From: Pinus tabuliformis
Taxonomy: Eukaryota; Streptophyta; Pinopsida; Pinales; Pinaceae
Reading direction: 5' to 3'
NCBI GenBank assembly: GCA_031772625.1
Contig: CM062818.1
Location: 1,279,296,277-1,279,360,276 of the forward strand
Length of the DNA stretch: 64,000 bases
The position numbers and the translations under genes are program-made. Positions 35,713 to 48,813 of the stretch are shown one piece after another (the first letter of the stretch is position 1; each line of letters opens with the position of its first letter). A model generated the notes under the pieces. It ran no database searches, was not told the origin of the DNA, and saw only the letters and a program-made list of their open reading frames with translations.

Positions 35713-36640
35713 ATCCAAAACTAATATTCTTGGTCATATTAGGATTTTGTCTACTAAGCCCTTTGAATACAACCTATAAGCATTACTAGGGTCCAAGGTA
35801 AAGAGCCACAAGGTCCCCAAATCGGATCTAGATTTTATGCACAGTCACATTTCATCCAAATATCCTCCACATATTTTCTTTCAAAGGGAAACAATACAGT
35901 TTTCTAATTTCCACAAATGCATCTAAGTTCATTGGAATAAATTAAGGTTCATGTCCATGCATGACCCAATAGTCAATCATGTCAACTAAAAAGAAGAAAA
36001 AGGATATAAGGATGTTCATTTAACTATCATCATCCTTTAACATTGGTTCATTTTCTTACCAAATGTATGGGTGACAGTCCCATACAAGTCTATAACCTTT
36101 CTCAAAGTTTATTTCCATAACATGCTCAAAACAAGATTCAAACTACCTTAGTTTGCTCCAAGTCTATTTGACACTGGCACAAGTAGCCCTCGACTACATG
36201 AATGGTGCAATCTTCAAGATATTGATATCTAGGTTCATCCTGTTTTGACCCCCTTTTTTGTTCCTTCAATACAAAGCTGACCAAGGCCATCTTACAATTG
36301 GATGTCCCTTTCTCATCTAGTGAGAATACCACCTCGTTCTTTAGGAATGACTTGTTTCCAAACATAATTACACTAATATTGTCAACGTATGTGGGGCTAG
36401 AAGATACATTAAGAGGAGAAAACATAGGTCGAACTCAACCTTATTATCAAACATAGATAAAAAATTAAATATTATACACATGTAATTCTTACATTGTTAG
36501 ATGGTTTTGGACTAAATCCACCTTTTTTTTCCCTACCTCCATGGTAGCTTTTCATTCCATTAATTCTTCAACAACCACTTTCAATTTCCCAAGTTCCTTG
36601 TCTTTTTCTCACAATTACTCTTCTATACCATGCAATTGAA
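35713..36640. other. Unique spacer between telomere-like arrays
   Basis: A 95-residue minus-strand frame at 36425-36138 is the only open stretch. It matches nothing I recognise and could be chance. No other feature. Confidence 0.4.
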
Positions 36641-36735
36641 GTTGATTGAGGAACCCCAATAGTTTTGATAAGGGAATTACGGGCTCCATTATGACAACCC
36701 ATAAACCCATATTCATTTAAGCCCTTAGCCAAGGG
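36641..36735. repeat. Telomere-like array 2 (short)
   Basis: The shared leader CCCCAATAGTTTTGATAA is followed by only a few ACCCATAA/AGCCCTTA units. Confidence 0.6.
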
Positions 36736-36969
36736 GGTCTAAGGGTGTAGTTGTCGGGGCATTGAGACCAAATTTTGGGGTTCATAACATTAAGAGAAGT
36801 TGAATGGTATGGCCAAAAAAGTGAGAGGAGTATCTTGTTCTTTATTGAATGGGACAAGGGGAGGTCCAAACATGGTTTAGTAAGATCTATAATACTAACA
36901 TTAGAGAATGAGAAGGAGGCTTAGAACCTAATGTCATATGGGCTAAGGGAACTAGAGGGAAGGAAATGA

Positions 36970-37254
36970 GGGAAAATTACAAGGGACCCCCAATAGTGGT
37001 GATAAGTTGGTTAAGGGGGCCATTATCACAACTCATAAGCCCTTAACCCATAACCACTAAATTCCCTGTCCCTTCAACCCCCACGACATAACCCCTTAAC
37101 CCGTATAGTCATAACTCATCACCCATTAACCCCTTGACCCATTAAACCTTAAACCACTAGTCCCTAACATAAAATACATGAACCAACTTAGCCCTAACAT
37201 CTTATCCTCTTAACCCATGACCCTTAACCCCTAACCCCCACTAATACATATGGG
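36970..37254. repeat. Telomere-like array 3 with leader
   Basis: The leader at about 36978 and the following ~60 bases closely match 35164-35260, including TAACCACTAAATTCCCT, so arrays 1 and 3 are copies of one larger unit. Confidence 0.7.
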
Positions 37255-38102
37255 TATAAAATATGATGTTTTACTCCAATAGTTCAGTCATATTGTCAGT
37301 TTTTATTTGCAAATATTTTTTGAATTAAAAAAGAAGCCTTGAAATTTTTCGAATATCCGAAAAAATCAATTATCATAGGATATCCTACTCATTTTTCTTA
37401 AAAAAATCTAACTATAATACATAATAAATAGTATAAAGTACACCATACTAATAAATAACCAATTAATCCAAGCCATTTTAGTGGAAAAGAATTCACTCAA
37501 AAAAGCATAATTTTTGGTTGGCATGGTCAACATATCAATAAACCTAGGTAAATTGACCTAGCCTTAGGACACAACACCCCCAATAAGTAAGTGTTTATGG
37601 TTTGTGTCTTTATAATTGCATTGAGAGTGATGGAATGCATATGTAACATACAAGGGGTGAGATGTATACCAAAATGCAATAGTAATAAACTAAATTAAAA
37701 AATATCGAGATTGATATATATTCCTTGTTATTATTATTATTTAATTTTATTTATATCAAATACAATAATAATTAAAAAACCATAAAATAAGTGAATGCAG
37801 ATCCACATTAACCTCAATCATGTGTATGTGTGTGTATTTCTTCAATGCTTAATAGATCTATAGTTATGATGAATCTTTGGTGACACTAGATATAACTTTT
37901 AAATATTACTATATATAAGGTTTTTATAATGTATTATTATTTTTTATTTAATCTTTTAAAAATATTTCAATTTTATGTTTATTTTTTTAACATGACAACC
38001 AAGCACCTCATCTTTTGGCTTGTAAGTAAGGGTAAGATATTTAATAAGGCTCACAACCTCAATCATAATTGTCTCATGAAAAATGAAACATGTCATGAGT
38101 GG
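37255..38102. other. AT-rich, no gene
   Basis: Very AT-rich, no protein or RNA gene recognised. Confidence 0.5.
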
Positions 38103-38781
38103 TATTGGAATCCACATGGGAAGGATAACATTTCTCCTCCTTAATCACTAAAACTAGAGTCACTTGACAAAAGCACCTCAAACCCTAAATATTATATTGT
38201 CTATTATTTTATATAATAAAATAAATAAATAAAATTTCTCCCATGAAGAAACTATTGTAAAAAAACCTCTCCTGTACTTCTCTCATGATCCATGGATGTT
38301 AAATAGGGTAAATTATGGGGATTTGAATCCACATGGGAAGGATAACATTTATCCTCTCTAACCATCAATACTAGATCCAATTGACAAAAACACCTCAAAC
38401 CTTAAGATCGTAATCCTTTTTCTTTTTTGGATAAAATATCAATACTTTTTTCTCAAGAAACCCCTATAAAAAGCCTTTTTGTCAAAGCCCATTTTCTTTT
38501 CCATGTAAATCCTAGAGGAAAAGCATCCAAAAACTTCTCCATCTTCCATGAATGTTAAATGGAGTAAAATGTTAGTCTTAATTACATAGCCTAACCTTGA
38601 AGGGATCAAAAGGGAACTTCTCCATGATCCATGGATGTTAAATGGGGTAAACTATTAGTCTTAATTACATAGCCTAACCTTGAAGGGATCAAAAAGGGAA
38701 CTTCTGCATGATCCATGGATGTTAAATGGGGTAATTTGTGAGTATTTAACTACAGAGCCTAATATTGAAAGATCAAAAGAG
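38103..38781. repeat. Nested local duplications
   Basis: A ~90-bp unit (GGAATCCACATGGGAAGGAT...) occurs at about 38103-38196 and 38322-38412. A second unit of 83-84 bp starting AACTTCTCCAT is repeated three times from 38532 to about 38781, each copy carrying CCATGGATGTTAAATGG or a close variant. Confidence 0.75.
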
Positions 38782-39074
38782 TTGAATATGTGATGTCCCC
38801 AACATTGAGGGAAAACTAATAGGCCCCACATCTAGCTGAAGACCACTTAAGCTAACCTGATTCTTTGAATTTAAAGGACACAAGGGTCACCTTTAATCTA
38901 CTTATGTTTGCATAGGCCAAAAAATATAATTTTTATCAGTTAACTACACATTTCAACACTACCTTAAGGTAAGTCCACAAATTTGGGGAAAATTCTCATT
39001 GAAATTGATTGCCAATGGCAAATTTTTTTGACAACTTAAACTAATCCCTTTAAATAATAAAAAAATAGAATACT

Positions 39075-39078
<4 letters not shown>

Positions 39079-39129
<51 letters not shown>
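39079..39129. repeat. (AT)n microsatellite
   Basis: About 25 AT units. Confidence 0.95.
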
Positions 39130-39134
<5 letters not shown>

Positions 39135-39549
39135 CAAGTGTAATACATTGAATGACATACACAAAAGTAGAGAAAATAAAAATTAATCCAATCCAACGTT
39201 AGTAAATTACATTGATTGCATACACATAAAAGAATGCTCTCTTGATTGTTACATACCTACAATATTCCACATATAAAAGCATCCATATGGCTAACTATTA
39301 TTGCGATAAATATGTGCCCCACACTCCCATATATGAATGAATGATATTTTAACATCCACGAGACTAAAAATAATCTATGAGACCACCACCATCCCTACTT
39401 TTCACCTTTTGCAATTCTATCATTTTCTTATTCAAATTGATGATGTGCTAGCCCTTAATTCTAGCAATCCCCTTGTTGAAAAAACAATGCCAAGCGATTG
39501 ATGCTAAAATATTGACAAAAATATCGCTAATGTCTCTGAAAGAATTACA

Positions 39550-39771
39550 TGTTGAAAGTAATTCTTCCATGTCATGTATAGGTTTCATTATGACTCCCCA
39601 GGTGTCAATCTAGAAGTAGTCGGTTTCCTATATGTGAGTTGTAGTCATGATCTAGATGTGTCGAAGTCAATATGTTATGTCCTATATATATGTAGCTGTT
39701 GTGATGAATAATACCATAGTGAGATTTGTGATTTATGTGCAAACTCTCTCACTCCCTTCGGATTTCTAACA
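39550..39771 (+). repeat. 5' LTR of the short copia-type element
   Basis: 222 bp with a TATATATAT stretch near 39683 as candidate TATA box. Confidence 0.92.
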
Positions 39772-39783
39772 TGGTATCAGAGC
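39772..39783 (+). other. Primer-binding site, tRNA-iMet type
   Basis: TGGTATCAGAGC, the canonical plant copia site, immediately after the LTR. Confidence 0.92.
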
Positions 39784-42492
39784 TTATTCTTGCCTCACTC
39801 CTTCACTCCTTCACCAGAGAGCCACAAAAATGTGCAAAGGCCTTGAGTTTATTGACCCTATGTAAATAGATTATTTGAATGTTTGATTTCAATATTTCTG
39901 TGTGTAGATTTATTCGTGTGCTTAGATATCGAGTCCATCAATATTTTTAACGGAAATGACATCGTATGCATAGTAATAGTATATGTTGAGTTTTTTTGGC
40001 TTACCCTAGGCTATGAACCATTGCTTCCACCTCAGATCAAAATTATGCAACTGTTTAGAGTTTGGAATATAACTTTTGGTTCCCAAAATTCCTTCCATGG
40101 ACACGATACTTGATTCGTTCATGTTGTCGAGAATGGCACTCAAAACCTCTATAATAATCCATGCATATTCTCTTCTCATCATCCACTACAATGCTCCATG
40201 GGTGAATGTTAATTCTTAGGAAGAGTTGTGACATGTATCGTCTGAATGGATTGGGTTCCATTGACTGAATTTTGGCTTTCGTATCAAGCTTCAAATTTTA
40301 TGTCTACAACCAACAATCAAAGGTGACCTCCAGTAGTCTAGCAGTGAAGTTGTTCACGACCTAGGGTTCAAAGACAAGCTTCTTCAAATATTCTTCCTCC
40401 CAGGTATGAGTTGGATGTTAATACTCAGAGGCAGGCTTTAAAATTGATGCCCGTTTGCCCGTTTTTGCCGGTTTTAGCCGTAAAATACAGTTGATTTCCA
40501 AATAAACACGTCATTGTTGACTGGTTAATTATTTAGAAAAATGTCAAAATAACGGGCAGATAAAAAAATCGGAAGTTTCAAATTTTATGTATATATTTTA
40601 TATATTTATTTAAGTCAGTCTAGCACTGGGAATCACATTTAATGCCATTTTTCAAAATCTCTATGGGTTGGTGGCTTTTTTAATACATGTTGCGGGAATT
40701 TTGAATGAAATTTATTGTCCGGAATCTCTTTGGAGTGTCGTGTTGATCGCTCCCGTCATTGTTCTTGTTTCCTTTTCCTCTTGCTGTGGTGTTTTGCATA
40801 TCCTACTACAACTGTTGTGTGCATTGGTTTATTCGGGTGGAAACCCTAGGGTGGATCTTGAGGTTTCCTTCACGAACAACTCGGTTTCTGTTAATAGTTT
40901 TTGGCATCAGTGCATTGTTTTCATGTTGTTACCATTGGAAGAACTTGAGGACTCTGCACAACCAATACACGAACAATAGTTTCCCTGATCCATCTATTAC
41001 CTCGGTTCAAGATTTTCCATTGCATGTAAACTTCTTCGTCATCGAAGGACACTATTAAGCAAGTAATGCTTCTATTTCCTTTTGTTGGCTAACAATTAGA
41101 ACTGTATATAACATGTCTATCCAAATTGTTTTCGACAATGTATGAAAATAAAAGAAAATTTAAATGCCTTTTTTTAATCACAATGGCGAACTCAGCATAT
41201 CCGAAAGATACAAGATACCAAAGTTTATTGCATGTCCCTCTCCCAATGGATTTTCTCCATCACCCCAAACAAACTAGATCAAGGCCAACACACAAATTCT
41301 TATGCATTTTCGGTACTATTTTATATTCAATTCAGTCTGAGGGAGGTGTTGTTTTGCACAATCGATTCTGAATTCAAAAGATGTAAGTTAAAATTACCTA
41401 TATTTACCACATTTTCACTGGCGTTTCCCTTTTTCCCTAGATTTATGGAACATGGTGATGAATATTTTTAAAATTGGGGTTTCCTATTATTTTGTTATAA
41501 GTTAGTGATGAATATTTTTAAAATTGGGGTTTCCTATTATTTTGTTATAAGTTAGTTTTTTATTGGAACTTGAAGTGACAATTTTATTGATTTAGAATTG
41601 GATTGGAAATTGTTTTTGGGAAAATAGAACTAATCCACATCATGTTTAGCTCTACTTTATCATTTCTGTAAGAATTCAAAATAGTTTTCCTCTCACGCAT
41701 TAATATTGATATGTCCCTGCTAGATGAATTTATAACAAATATTCCTCAATGTTTATTTCTTAGATGCAGAAGTAAAAATTAGCATAATTGGTGTAGATTA
41801 ATAGGGAAATTTAGCGAGAAATCACTTTGAGTAAATAAAAATAAAATCTCCAAATCTTGGTTCTATCTGGAGAAAAAACCTTATTCAGTGTCCATTGTAT
41901 CAGTTTCGCCAAATAAATTTAACTCGCAAGAAATCTAGGTTGTTCCGACCAGTCCAAGAAACCAGGTGTTCTTATCCAAATCATGATTGTTTTGGGGAGT
42001 TCTTAATCCAAGTGCCTAATACGTCCAATCTGGCATAGAATGGCATAACGTGGAAAAGACACAGTAATTCATAGTTCTTTTTTAATTATCAATCTTAAAT
42101 ATTAAGGGAAGCGGGTAGCTAAAATAGTGTGAAATCTGGGCTATTTGTTCGAAAGCTACAAGGATAAATGTAGTTGATGATGGATGCCAGCCAACATACC
42201 CGCTAAGCTCGTAAAACCAACCTGCATCTTGTTTCCAGATTATTGTTTTGGAAAAATGGTTTGAAAAAATACTATGCAGGGTAAAAATAAATATTGAAAG
42301 TCACACGAAGGGCAGTTTAAAAGTCAAACCGTCACAAACAAAATTCTTTGATGGGAGTAGCTCGAAGATGTGGTGGTGAGGAAAGGGCGATGTTCACAAG
42401 ATTTGAGAGTGGATGTGACTGCTCATACAAAGCTTCATTTATTGTTGTAATGTGTATTTTTCTATATTTCCCATGTATGAATTAAGGGAGGG
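39784..42492 (+). other. Interior cargo of the short copia-type element
   Basis: No retroviral motif found. Short frames such as 40668-40979 (103 aa, hydrophobic) and 41126-41371 (81 aa) have no family I recognise. A perfect 50-bp tandem duplication sits at 41455-41504 and 41505-41554. Base composition is more even between about 40660 and 41350 than in the AT-rich surroundings, which would fit captured gene sequence, but no exon structure is provable. Confidence 0.5.
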
Positions 42493-42714
42493 TGTTGGAA
42501 GTAATGATTCCATGTCATGTATAGTTGTCATTGTGAGTCCCCAGGTGTCAATCTAGAAGTAGTCGGTTTCCTATGTGTGAATTGTAGTCATGATCTAGAT
42601 GTGTCCAAGTCAGTGTGTTATGTCCTATATCTATGTAACTATTGTGATGAATAAGATCACAATGTGATTTGTGATTCATGTGCAAACTCTCTCACTCTCT
42701 TTAGATTTCTAACA
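42493..42714 (+). repeat. 3' LTR of the short copia-type element
   Basis: 222 bp, preceded by the polypurine tract AAGGGAGGG. Confidence 0.92.
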
Positions 42715-42719
42715 TCACA

Positions 42720-45700
42720 TTCGAAAATTAAATGCTTTTCTAATTCCACTGCTCCAAAAGTGAAAAAAGTACACACTCATTCTTCCCAATCTTCTTTAGG
42801 TCTTTTCCATCATCCCATTTAACACCGAAGTTGATGGAAGTTAGTTCTTAACTGAGCAATAAGAATCTTTTCTCTCCACTCAATGCTAGATCCAATGTAC
42901 TATTTTTGTTAGAGATCACAAGTGGGGTTGAATTCCTCAACATAATACTTCTTCTTTATACCTAACTATTTTCCTCACATACACTTACGAAGCTTCTCCA
43001 TAACAAAATTATTTAACTCCTTTCTATTTGTGGAACATACATTGAGGTGGAAATTCCATTTTTCATCCATCTGTTGTGTTTTCTTATCTATGTTTTATTT
43101 CTTTCACTCATGCTTTTATTGGAGATAACTTTAGGCTATCTACCTACTCCCATTTTCTCAATTATTTTTAGATATATATGAGACTTACCATTGAAATTTA
43201 TTTTATTGGAGTTGCTACTATTTCACTCAACATTATCTCACATTGAAATAAACTTTATATTTTGGACTTTCTCATGATCAAGCATTTTTTTATTTTCTCA
43301 ATCTGTTTCCATTTTGAGATGGGGGTGTTGCTAGCCCATACTTCACACCCATAATATAATATCCATCTGTTGTAGAAAAACTACTCTAGTTAGACGAAGT
43401 TTGGTTAGAAAGAATGACAGAATTGCCAAAGAAACATATTGAGTTAATTATGTGGATGACTATTTATTAATAAATAAATAGCTGAGATGCAGGTACTTGG
43501 GAATGAGACACTTAGAAGTGAGATTCTTGCCAAAGTAAAGTAAAGAAAAAATCTAATTGATAAATGGGATTTGATAATTCTTTCATGATAAGTATTCTAG
43601 ACTAAAATTCTAGATAAGCTTAATTGATGGCATAGAAATATCCATTAAGTTTCTTAGCTAGAGAAAGATACTAAGATTATAAAAGCTTAAAAACATCATG
43701 GAGGAGAAATGAAAGCTTTTATGGAAAAGCATAGGCAAGTGGATAAAATGATCCACAAAAGCAGCAAGTCACTAAAAGAAACCTTATCAAGAAAGGTATT
43801 AAATACCTATTGAAGGAATCAACAGGAGGTTGTTGATAACATCGCAAGAGATCTCATCCCAGCGATGAACTAGAGGAAATCAGTTTGAGGTTGGGAGGTG
43901 AAGGTGTAACATTCCAAATTATGTTTCTTCTCCATGATTCTGGTTAGACTGGTTATTATTCTGATTCATTAATGTAATGCATGAAATTAGAAGTAGATGT
44001 AGTTTCTATTGGAACGTTGTTGATATATTTTAGTTCTTCTAGAGTGATGTTTTAGTTAAGCTAATTATCTTTGTGATTAGGAATACTGATAAGTATAGTT
44101 AGATGTCTCTGTTATGCATGTCAAATGTGAAACTAAATTTTTGAGCATATAAACATATTAATATATACTGTACATAACTACACTCTATACATACTTTGTT
44201 AGGTTAAGCCCCACTATTAACATATTAAATGTTGGAGAGTGATTCAGGTACATATTTTGTTCTACTATTAATGTGTAGAGAGGTTATTATTATAAATTAA
44301 TTATTATTAGAGGATCTTACTTCTAACAGACAATAGCGCAGGACAAACAAACTTATTTTCTAGGAAAATCTATCCATTGGGAAAACATGGATATTTAGTG
44401 ATTTGAAGGGAAAAATTAGAGTGTAGGAATCTATTAAGTGTGGACACTCTACTACCCAGGATTGACTAAACTAAACTAGAAGTTGTGGTTGTGATGCATG
44501 TATTTTATTACCAGTAACTTTGGTCACTATAAGTGGAAATAAGAGCTAGTGTGAAATTAGTATGTTAAGTGCAGTAATCGCAAATTTTTAATTTACTTAA
44601 CTCTGGTTTATGGGAAATGAAGTTATAGTTCTATATATATATATATATATAATGGAAAATACAGGTACCTAGCGAGCATTCTAGACAAATGCAGAATAAT
44701 TGGAGGTTGGAAAGAAAGGTTATCGTGTAAGGTGTTAAACAATTACCTGAAGATGAGACACCTATTAGTTCTCGCATAGAGTTTCTGTTGTATCCTCGTA
44801 TGAGTATTAATTTCAAGGACATTCCATTATTAAGATAATGTACTTGTCAAATTTAATCATATAAGGAAAACTTTTGGTAGCAAATTAGCCAAACATTCCT
44901 TAATAATAGCCAAGATTTCGTGTTACGTGTGTTATTGACTAACTCATATAATTAAACATCATACATTCATAGATAGAGCATCTAAATGTACACGCATAAA
45001 TCGAATTGGCCAAATCCAAGAAAAAGTGCTAGGTAAGGAAAGGAAACCATGAGGACCTAAGCTAGGAAAGAATCAACAAAAATGTTGCTTGTAGAAAACA
45101 CAATCATTTGTATGAAACATATATAAAACTAGCATTTGCACCAAATGTCGCAAAGGAAATGCCGTAAGGCATAAAATGAGAAGAATCATGACATATGATA
45201 TTAGCGAAGTGGATATTTTGTTGACCATTAATTAAGGAGTCTTCATTATTTAGTATACCATGATATTAAGTTGGTTGAATGCCTAGTTCCAATCCTTTCA
45301 AATAAATGAATCTTAGAGAAGTGGATCTTTTGTTGAGCATTTATTAAATAATTATTTTAGTTGACATAGAAACTTTATTTCACTATTGAGAGGTACCATG
45401 GTGAACCCCTATGGTAGAAACCACGAGTTTTCCTTTATTTAGCATGATATTATGTGAGACTTGGTTATGTATTTGACCAGTTAGAGGCCTAGGTTATGTA
45501 TTTGACAAGGTAGAGGCCTATAAATAAACACAAAAGGATTTTTAAGTCTATTCCCAAAAAGTGGAAAAAGGTTATTTTTCAATATTGAATTGTCTCACTT
45601 TATCAAAAACTTCATCAAAAACTTGCAGTCTTTTAAATTAAAGTAAATTTATACCTAGATAACTATAATTTTAATATTAAAAACATTGTAAAAAAATTAA

Positions 45701-47699
45701 AATATTCATGTAATTGAATTTTATTTATTTTATTGATTTTTACTTAAAATAAATAAATATATAAACTAAAATAAATTTATATATCAATAGATATAATTTT
45801 AATATTAAAAACTCTAATTTCCTCTTCGTGTAGGAAAAGAGCTTCCAAGTTCCTTATCATATTTAATGAATCCATACATACTTCCATGGTGGTGCACTTC
45901 AGAATATAAGTATTTAATTATCTAAGGAGTATAAGAGTTTTATTTATTTAATGTTGCAGATATAACCATGTGGGAAATTCCCATTCAAAATTAAATAACC
46001 ATGCAAGAAACATTAACTCTCCATATGAGATACGTTTCAAGTTAACCGTGAAAATGTCAAAAGGATAGTTTAAATTTGAAATCTATTACCAAATTAAATC
46101 CTTGGAAGCATGATACAACACACCCTGATAATTTCTGTTGTTCGCCACATTATACATGCCATATTCCTGGAGAATGTTTAGTGACCATATCATATCAGAT
46201 TTCTTGAACGTTGTATCGATGCGCATCTAGACAACAATACTACAACCATGGCCCTTTGCAACTCACAGGGTTTGTATATAGGTTTATAGGCCAAAAAAAA
46301 AGTAAAAATTCTCTGGTGTTTAATTTGAATGCTTGATGACCATTAACTGTTCGTGAGTATTTTCCTTTAATTTTAATGTTTGGTGGACATTAACTGTGAT
46401 TGAGTGATTTTGCATAAATGTAAACTATGGTGCAACTGGAGATTATATCCGTGTGGATCTCCTGCATGACCCTAGATTGGTGGCTCATGATGATCTAATC
46501 TGGTAGAAAACGACACTATGGTTTTGCAATGTGAGGAGCAATTACAAGAACTCTATTACATCCCGCCAGGGATTCAGGGCAACCATTAAAGTAATCAACA
46601 GTAGAATGCGATGATGGAAACAAAGAGGTCAGATACAAAATATACAAACCGATGCAAATGGATAGTTATTCTTTCACAATTTGACATCCTTTGTCATTTT
46701 ATCCTTTTATACTTTTTATATTCTATACATACATGTCGGTACTAATAAATGAAATGTACACTTCAACCTTTTCCCAAATTAAATTCTTCAACTTTTTCAT
46801 AAATTAAATTCTTCAAGTATTGTTCCATGCAAAGTTAACATTAAGCTCTTCTTCAGAGTTTGTGAAAGCCACATTTTACACTAGAATTAACTGCAAAGTG
46901 TTAATCTGCACTTCTAAGCTATTTTTTAATCTAATACCACCTTGTGAAGTCATTTGGAGAATGAATTTGTTAATGAAGTGAGTGAAATATTTATTAAGAA
47001 ATTTATTAAGCGACTAAGAAATATTTATTAAAACAAACATAGACAAGGGGGAAGTTTCACAATAACTTATTTATGGGAGATGTTTCATAATAATTTATTT
47101 AGATGGATGGGAATTAAGAAATGAGCATTCACAATGGATGAGAAAATTCAATAGGCATAGCGCACTTTACCAAGATGGTAGAGAAGGATGGAAAGAGAAT
47201 TGTGTAAGTGGACTTATAAGAAAATGGTCCATGTGCTACCGTGCATAACAACTAAGCCTCGATGCCAAGTTCAACGACTATAATAGCAATGCAAACAAGA
47301 CTTAAGGTAACGGTGTGGAAAGCCATCATGAATACTCTTTATTTTATTTTTTTTCAGTTTTTAATAGTACCTTTGTCATGTCTCCCCCTTATTACATTAA
47401 TCATTTAACTATATTAAATATATCTATATAAGTTAAAAAAAATGAAACTGGCGGAACTTTGAACTTGGTAATTTAAATTATTTCCTCGGCAATATTATTA
47501 CTTGGAATAAGGATAGAGATCACAATCATATTGTTCATTCTATACCCTGATATTTTTTTGTTACAACTTTTGTAAATATAACTCGTGCTTTATGGAGCGC
47601 ATATCCCTATGCACTGTACCTATATTAAATACCAAATACTATCCTATGTGATGAATTTAATGATAATGAAAGCTTATTTATATCTGGACTATTCGATTT
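42720..47699. other. AT-rich DNA, no recognisable gene
   Basis: About 5 kb with only short frames. Includes a small (TA)n tract at 44632-44651 and two diverged copies of GAAGTGGAT(A/C)TTTTGTTGA near 45200 and 45320. No domain, tRNA or rRNA recognised. Confidence 0.5.
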
Positions 47700-48808
47700 G
47701 TGATCTTAACATTCACACCGACTCTGCCATGGCTTCGTGGCATGAGCAGGCCGCCCCTCCTTAGCTGGACGCCTCAGGATTCCTACTCCCATCGATGGTG
47801 GTGCACTCATCTCTTTGATCCAAGGGCTATGATCTGTTCAGCGGATTTACTCATTCAGGGTTGCTGGAATTTGGCTCATTCGTTTCCCCAACTCTTGGTG
47901 CCTGTTCAAGCTCTGCTCCTCCCACCTTTGTCTGATTATTCATGTGTAGAAAGAACCATATCTCAGAGGGTCAACGATGAAAAATTGGGCTATCTTCTTA
48001 ATGGTAAACTGTCGAATTTCTCCCCAAATTAGACTCTGTGCTACAATTCTCTTTAATTTGTTGTTTTCCTTCTTTGTTTTTCTCTTCAACTCCAGATTTC
48101 ATGATACTAGTTGCTTACTTATCTTCTGTTCTTAGCGTTTCGTGGGTTCAAGTACGAGAATTCCTCTGCTATTAACCCTTGTGGTTTTCAGCTTATTTTG
48201 GCAGTCATCGATGCGCAAGTCTTCCGAGTAAGCAGTGGACTGAGGTGTTTCATATTTTGGCATATGTAAGGTTTTTGGATCCATAGAGTTCCTTAAGCTC
48301 CACTTCGGTGGATGCTAAGGGTGCCATCATTCAGTTTGTTTATGGCTGCTCGGAGGGATGGCACCTTTAATGCCTAATGATACCCTCTTGAGTCTTCCTC
48401 GGAAACTTTCTATTCAGGTTGCTCTCTGGACTGTAGTGTTGTGATTATGTTATTTTGGCCGAGAGCCTTGTAATGTCTTGCCAGCAGATTATTGTGTATT
48501 TTAATCTCCTTTCCGGAAGAAAACATGTTAAGTGGCCACGGCCCTTATAAGCTCCCAGGTTATGTTGTACCTTGTTTTTTGAAGCCTCCCTTGAGTCGAG
48601 GCCCTTATTGACATTTTTTATAAGTTATTTGGTTTTCTAATGAATTTTTGTATGGGATTCATGGTCATTTAAGGCTATATTCACAGATATGTTGTCAATT
48701 TATCTATGGGTTCTTGATGTCATACCTGTTATCTTGTTTTCTTCTATGAAAGGTATATTTTAGAATATATGCATAGATTGAATTATCTGCTAATTAATTT
48801 GACATGCA
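47700..48808. other. Less AT-rich segment with an unassigned frame
   Basis: Composition rises in GC around 47700-48500. A 110-residue plus-strand frame (47700-48032) starts near CATGGCTTCGTGGC. I cannot match it to a family; it may be an old gene or LINE fragment. Confidence 0.3.
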
Positions 48809-48813
48809 CAGAC

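Larger units (their letters stand above)
39550..42714 (+). mobile_element. Non-autonomous copia-type element with 222-bp LTRs and unrelated cargo
   Basis: LTRs at 39550-39771 and 42493-42714 are both 222 bp, TGTTG to CTAACA, and clearly alike but diverged by roughly a tenth. Flanks TTACA (39545-39549) and TCACA (42715-42719) are a target duplication with one C/T change. The primer site TGGTATCAGAGC (39772-39783) abuts the left LTR and GAATTAAGGGAGGG (42479-42492) is the polypurine tract. The 2.7-kb interior has no gag, protease, integrase or RT. It is longer than TRIMs usually are, so it is a deletion derivative or carrier of captured DNA. Confidence 0.9.

Noticed and set aside
36138-36425. 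95-residue minus-strand frame between telomere-like arrays
   Set aside because: No recognisable family, no supporting context.
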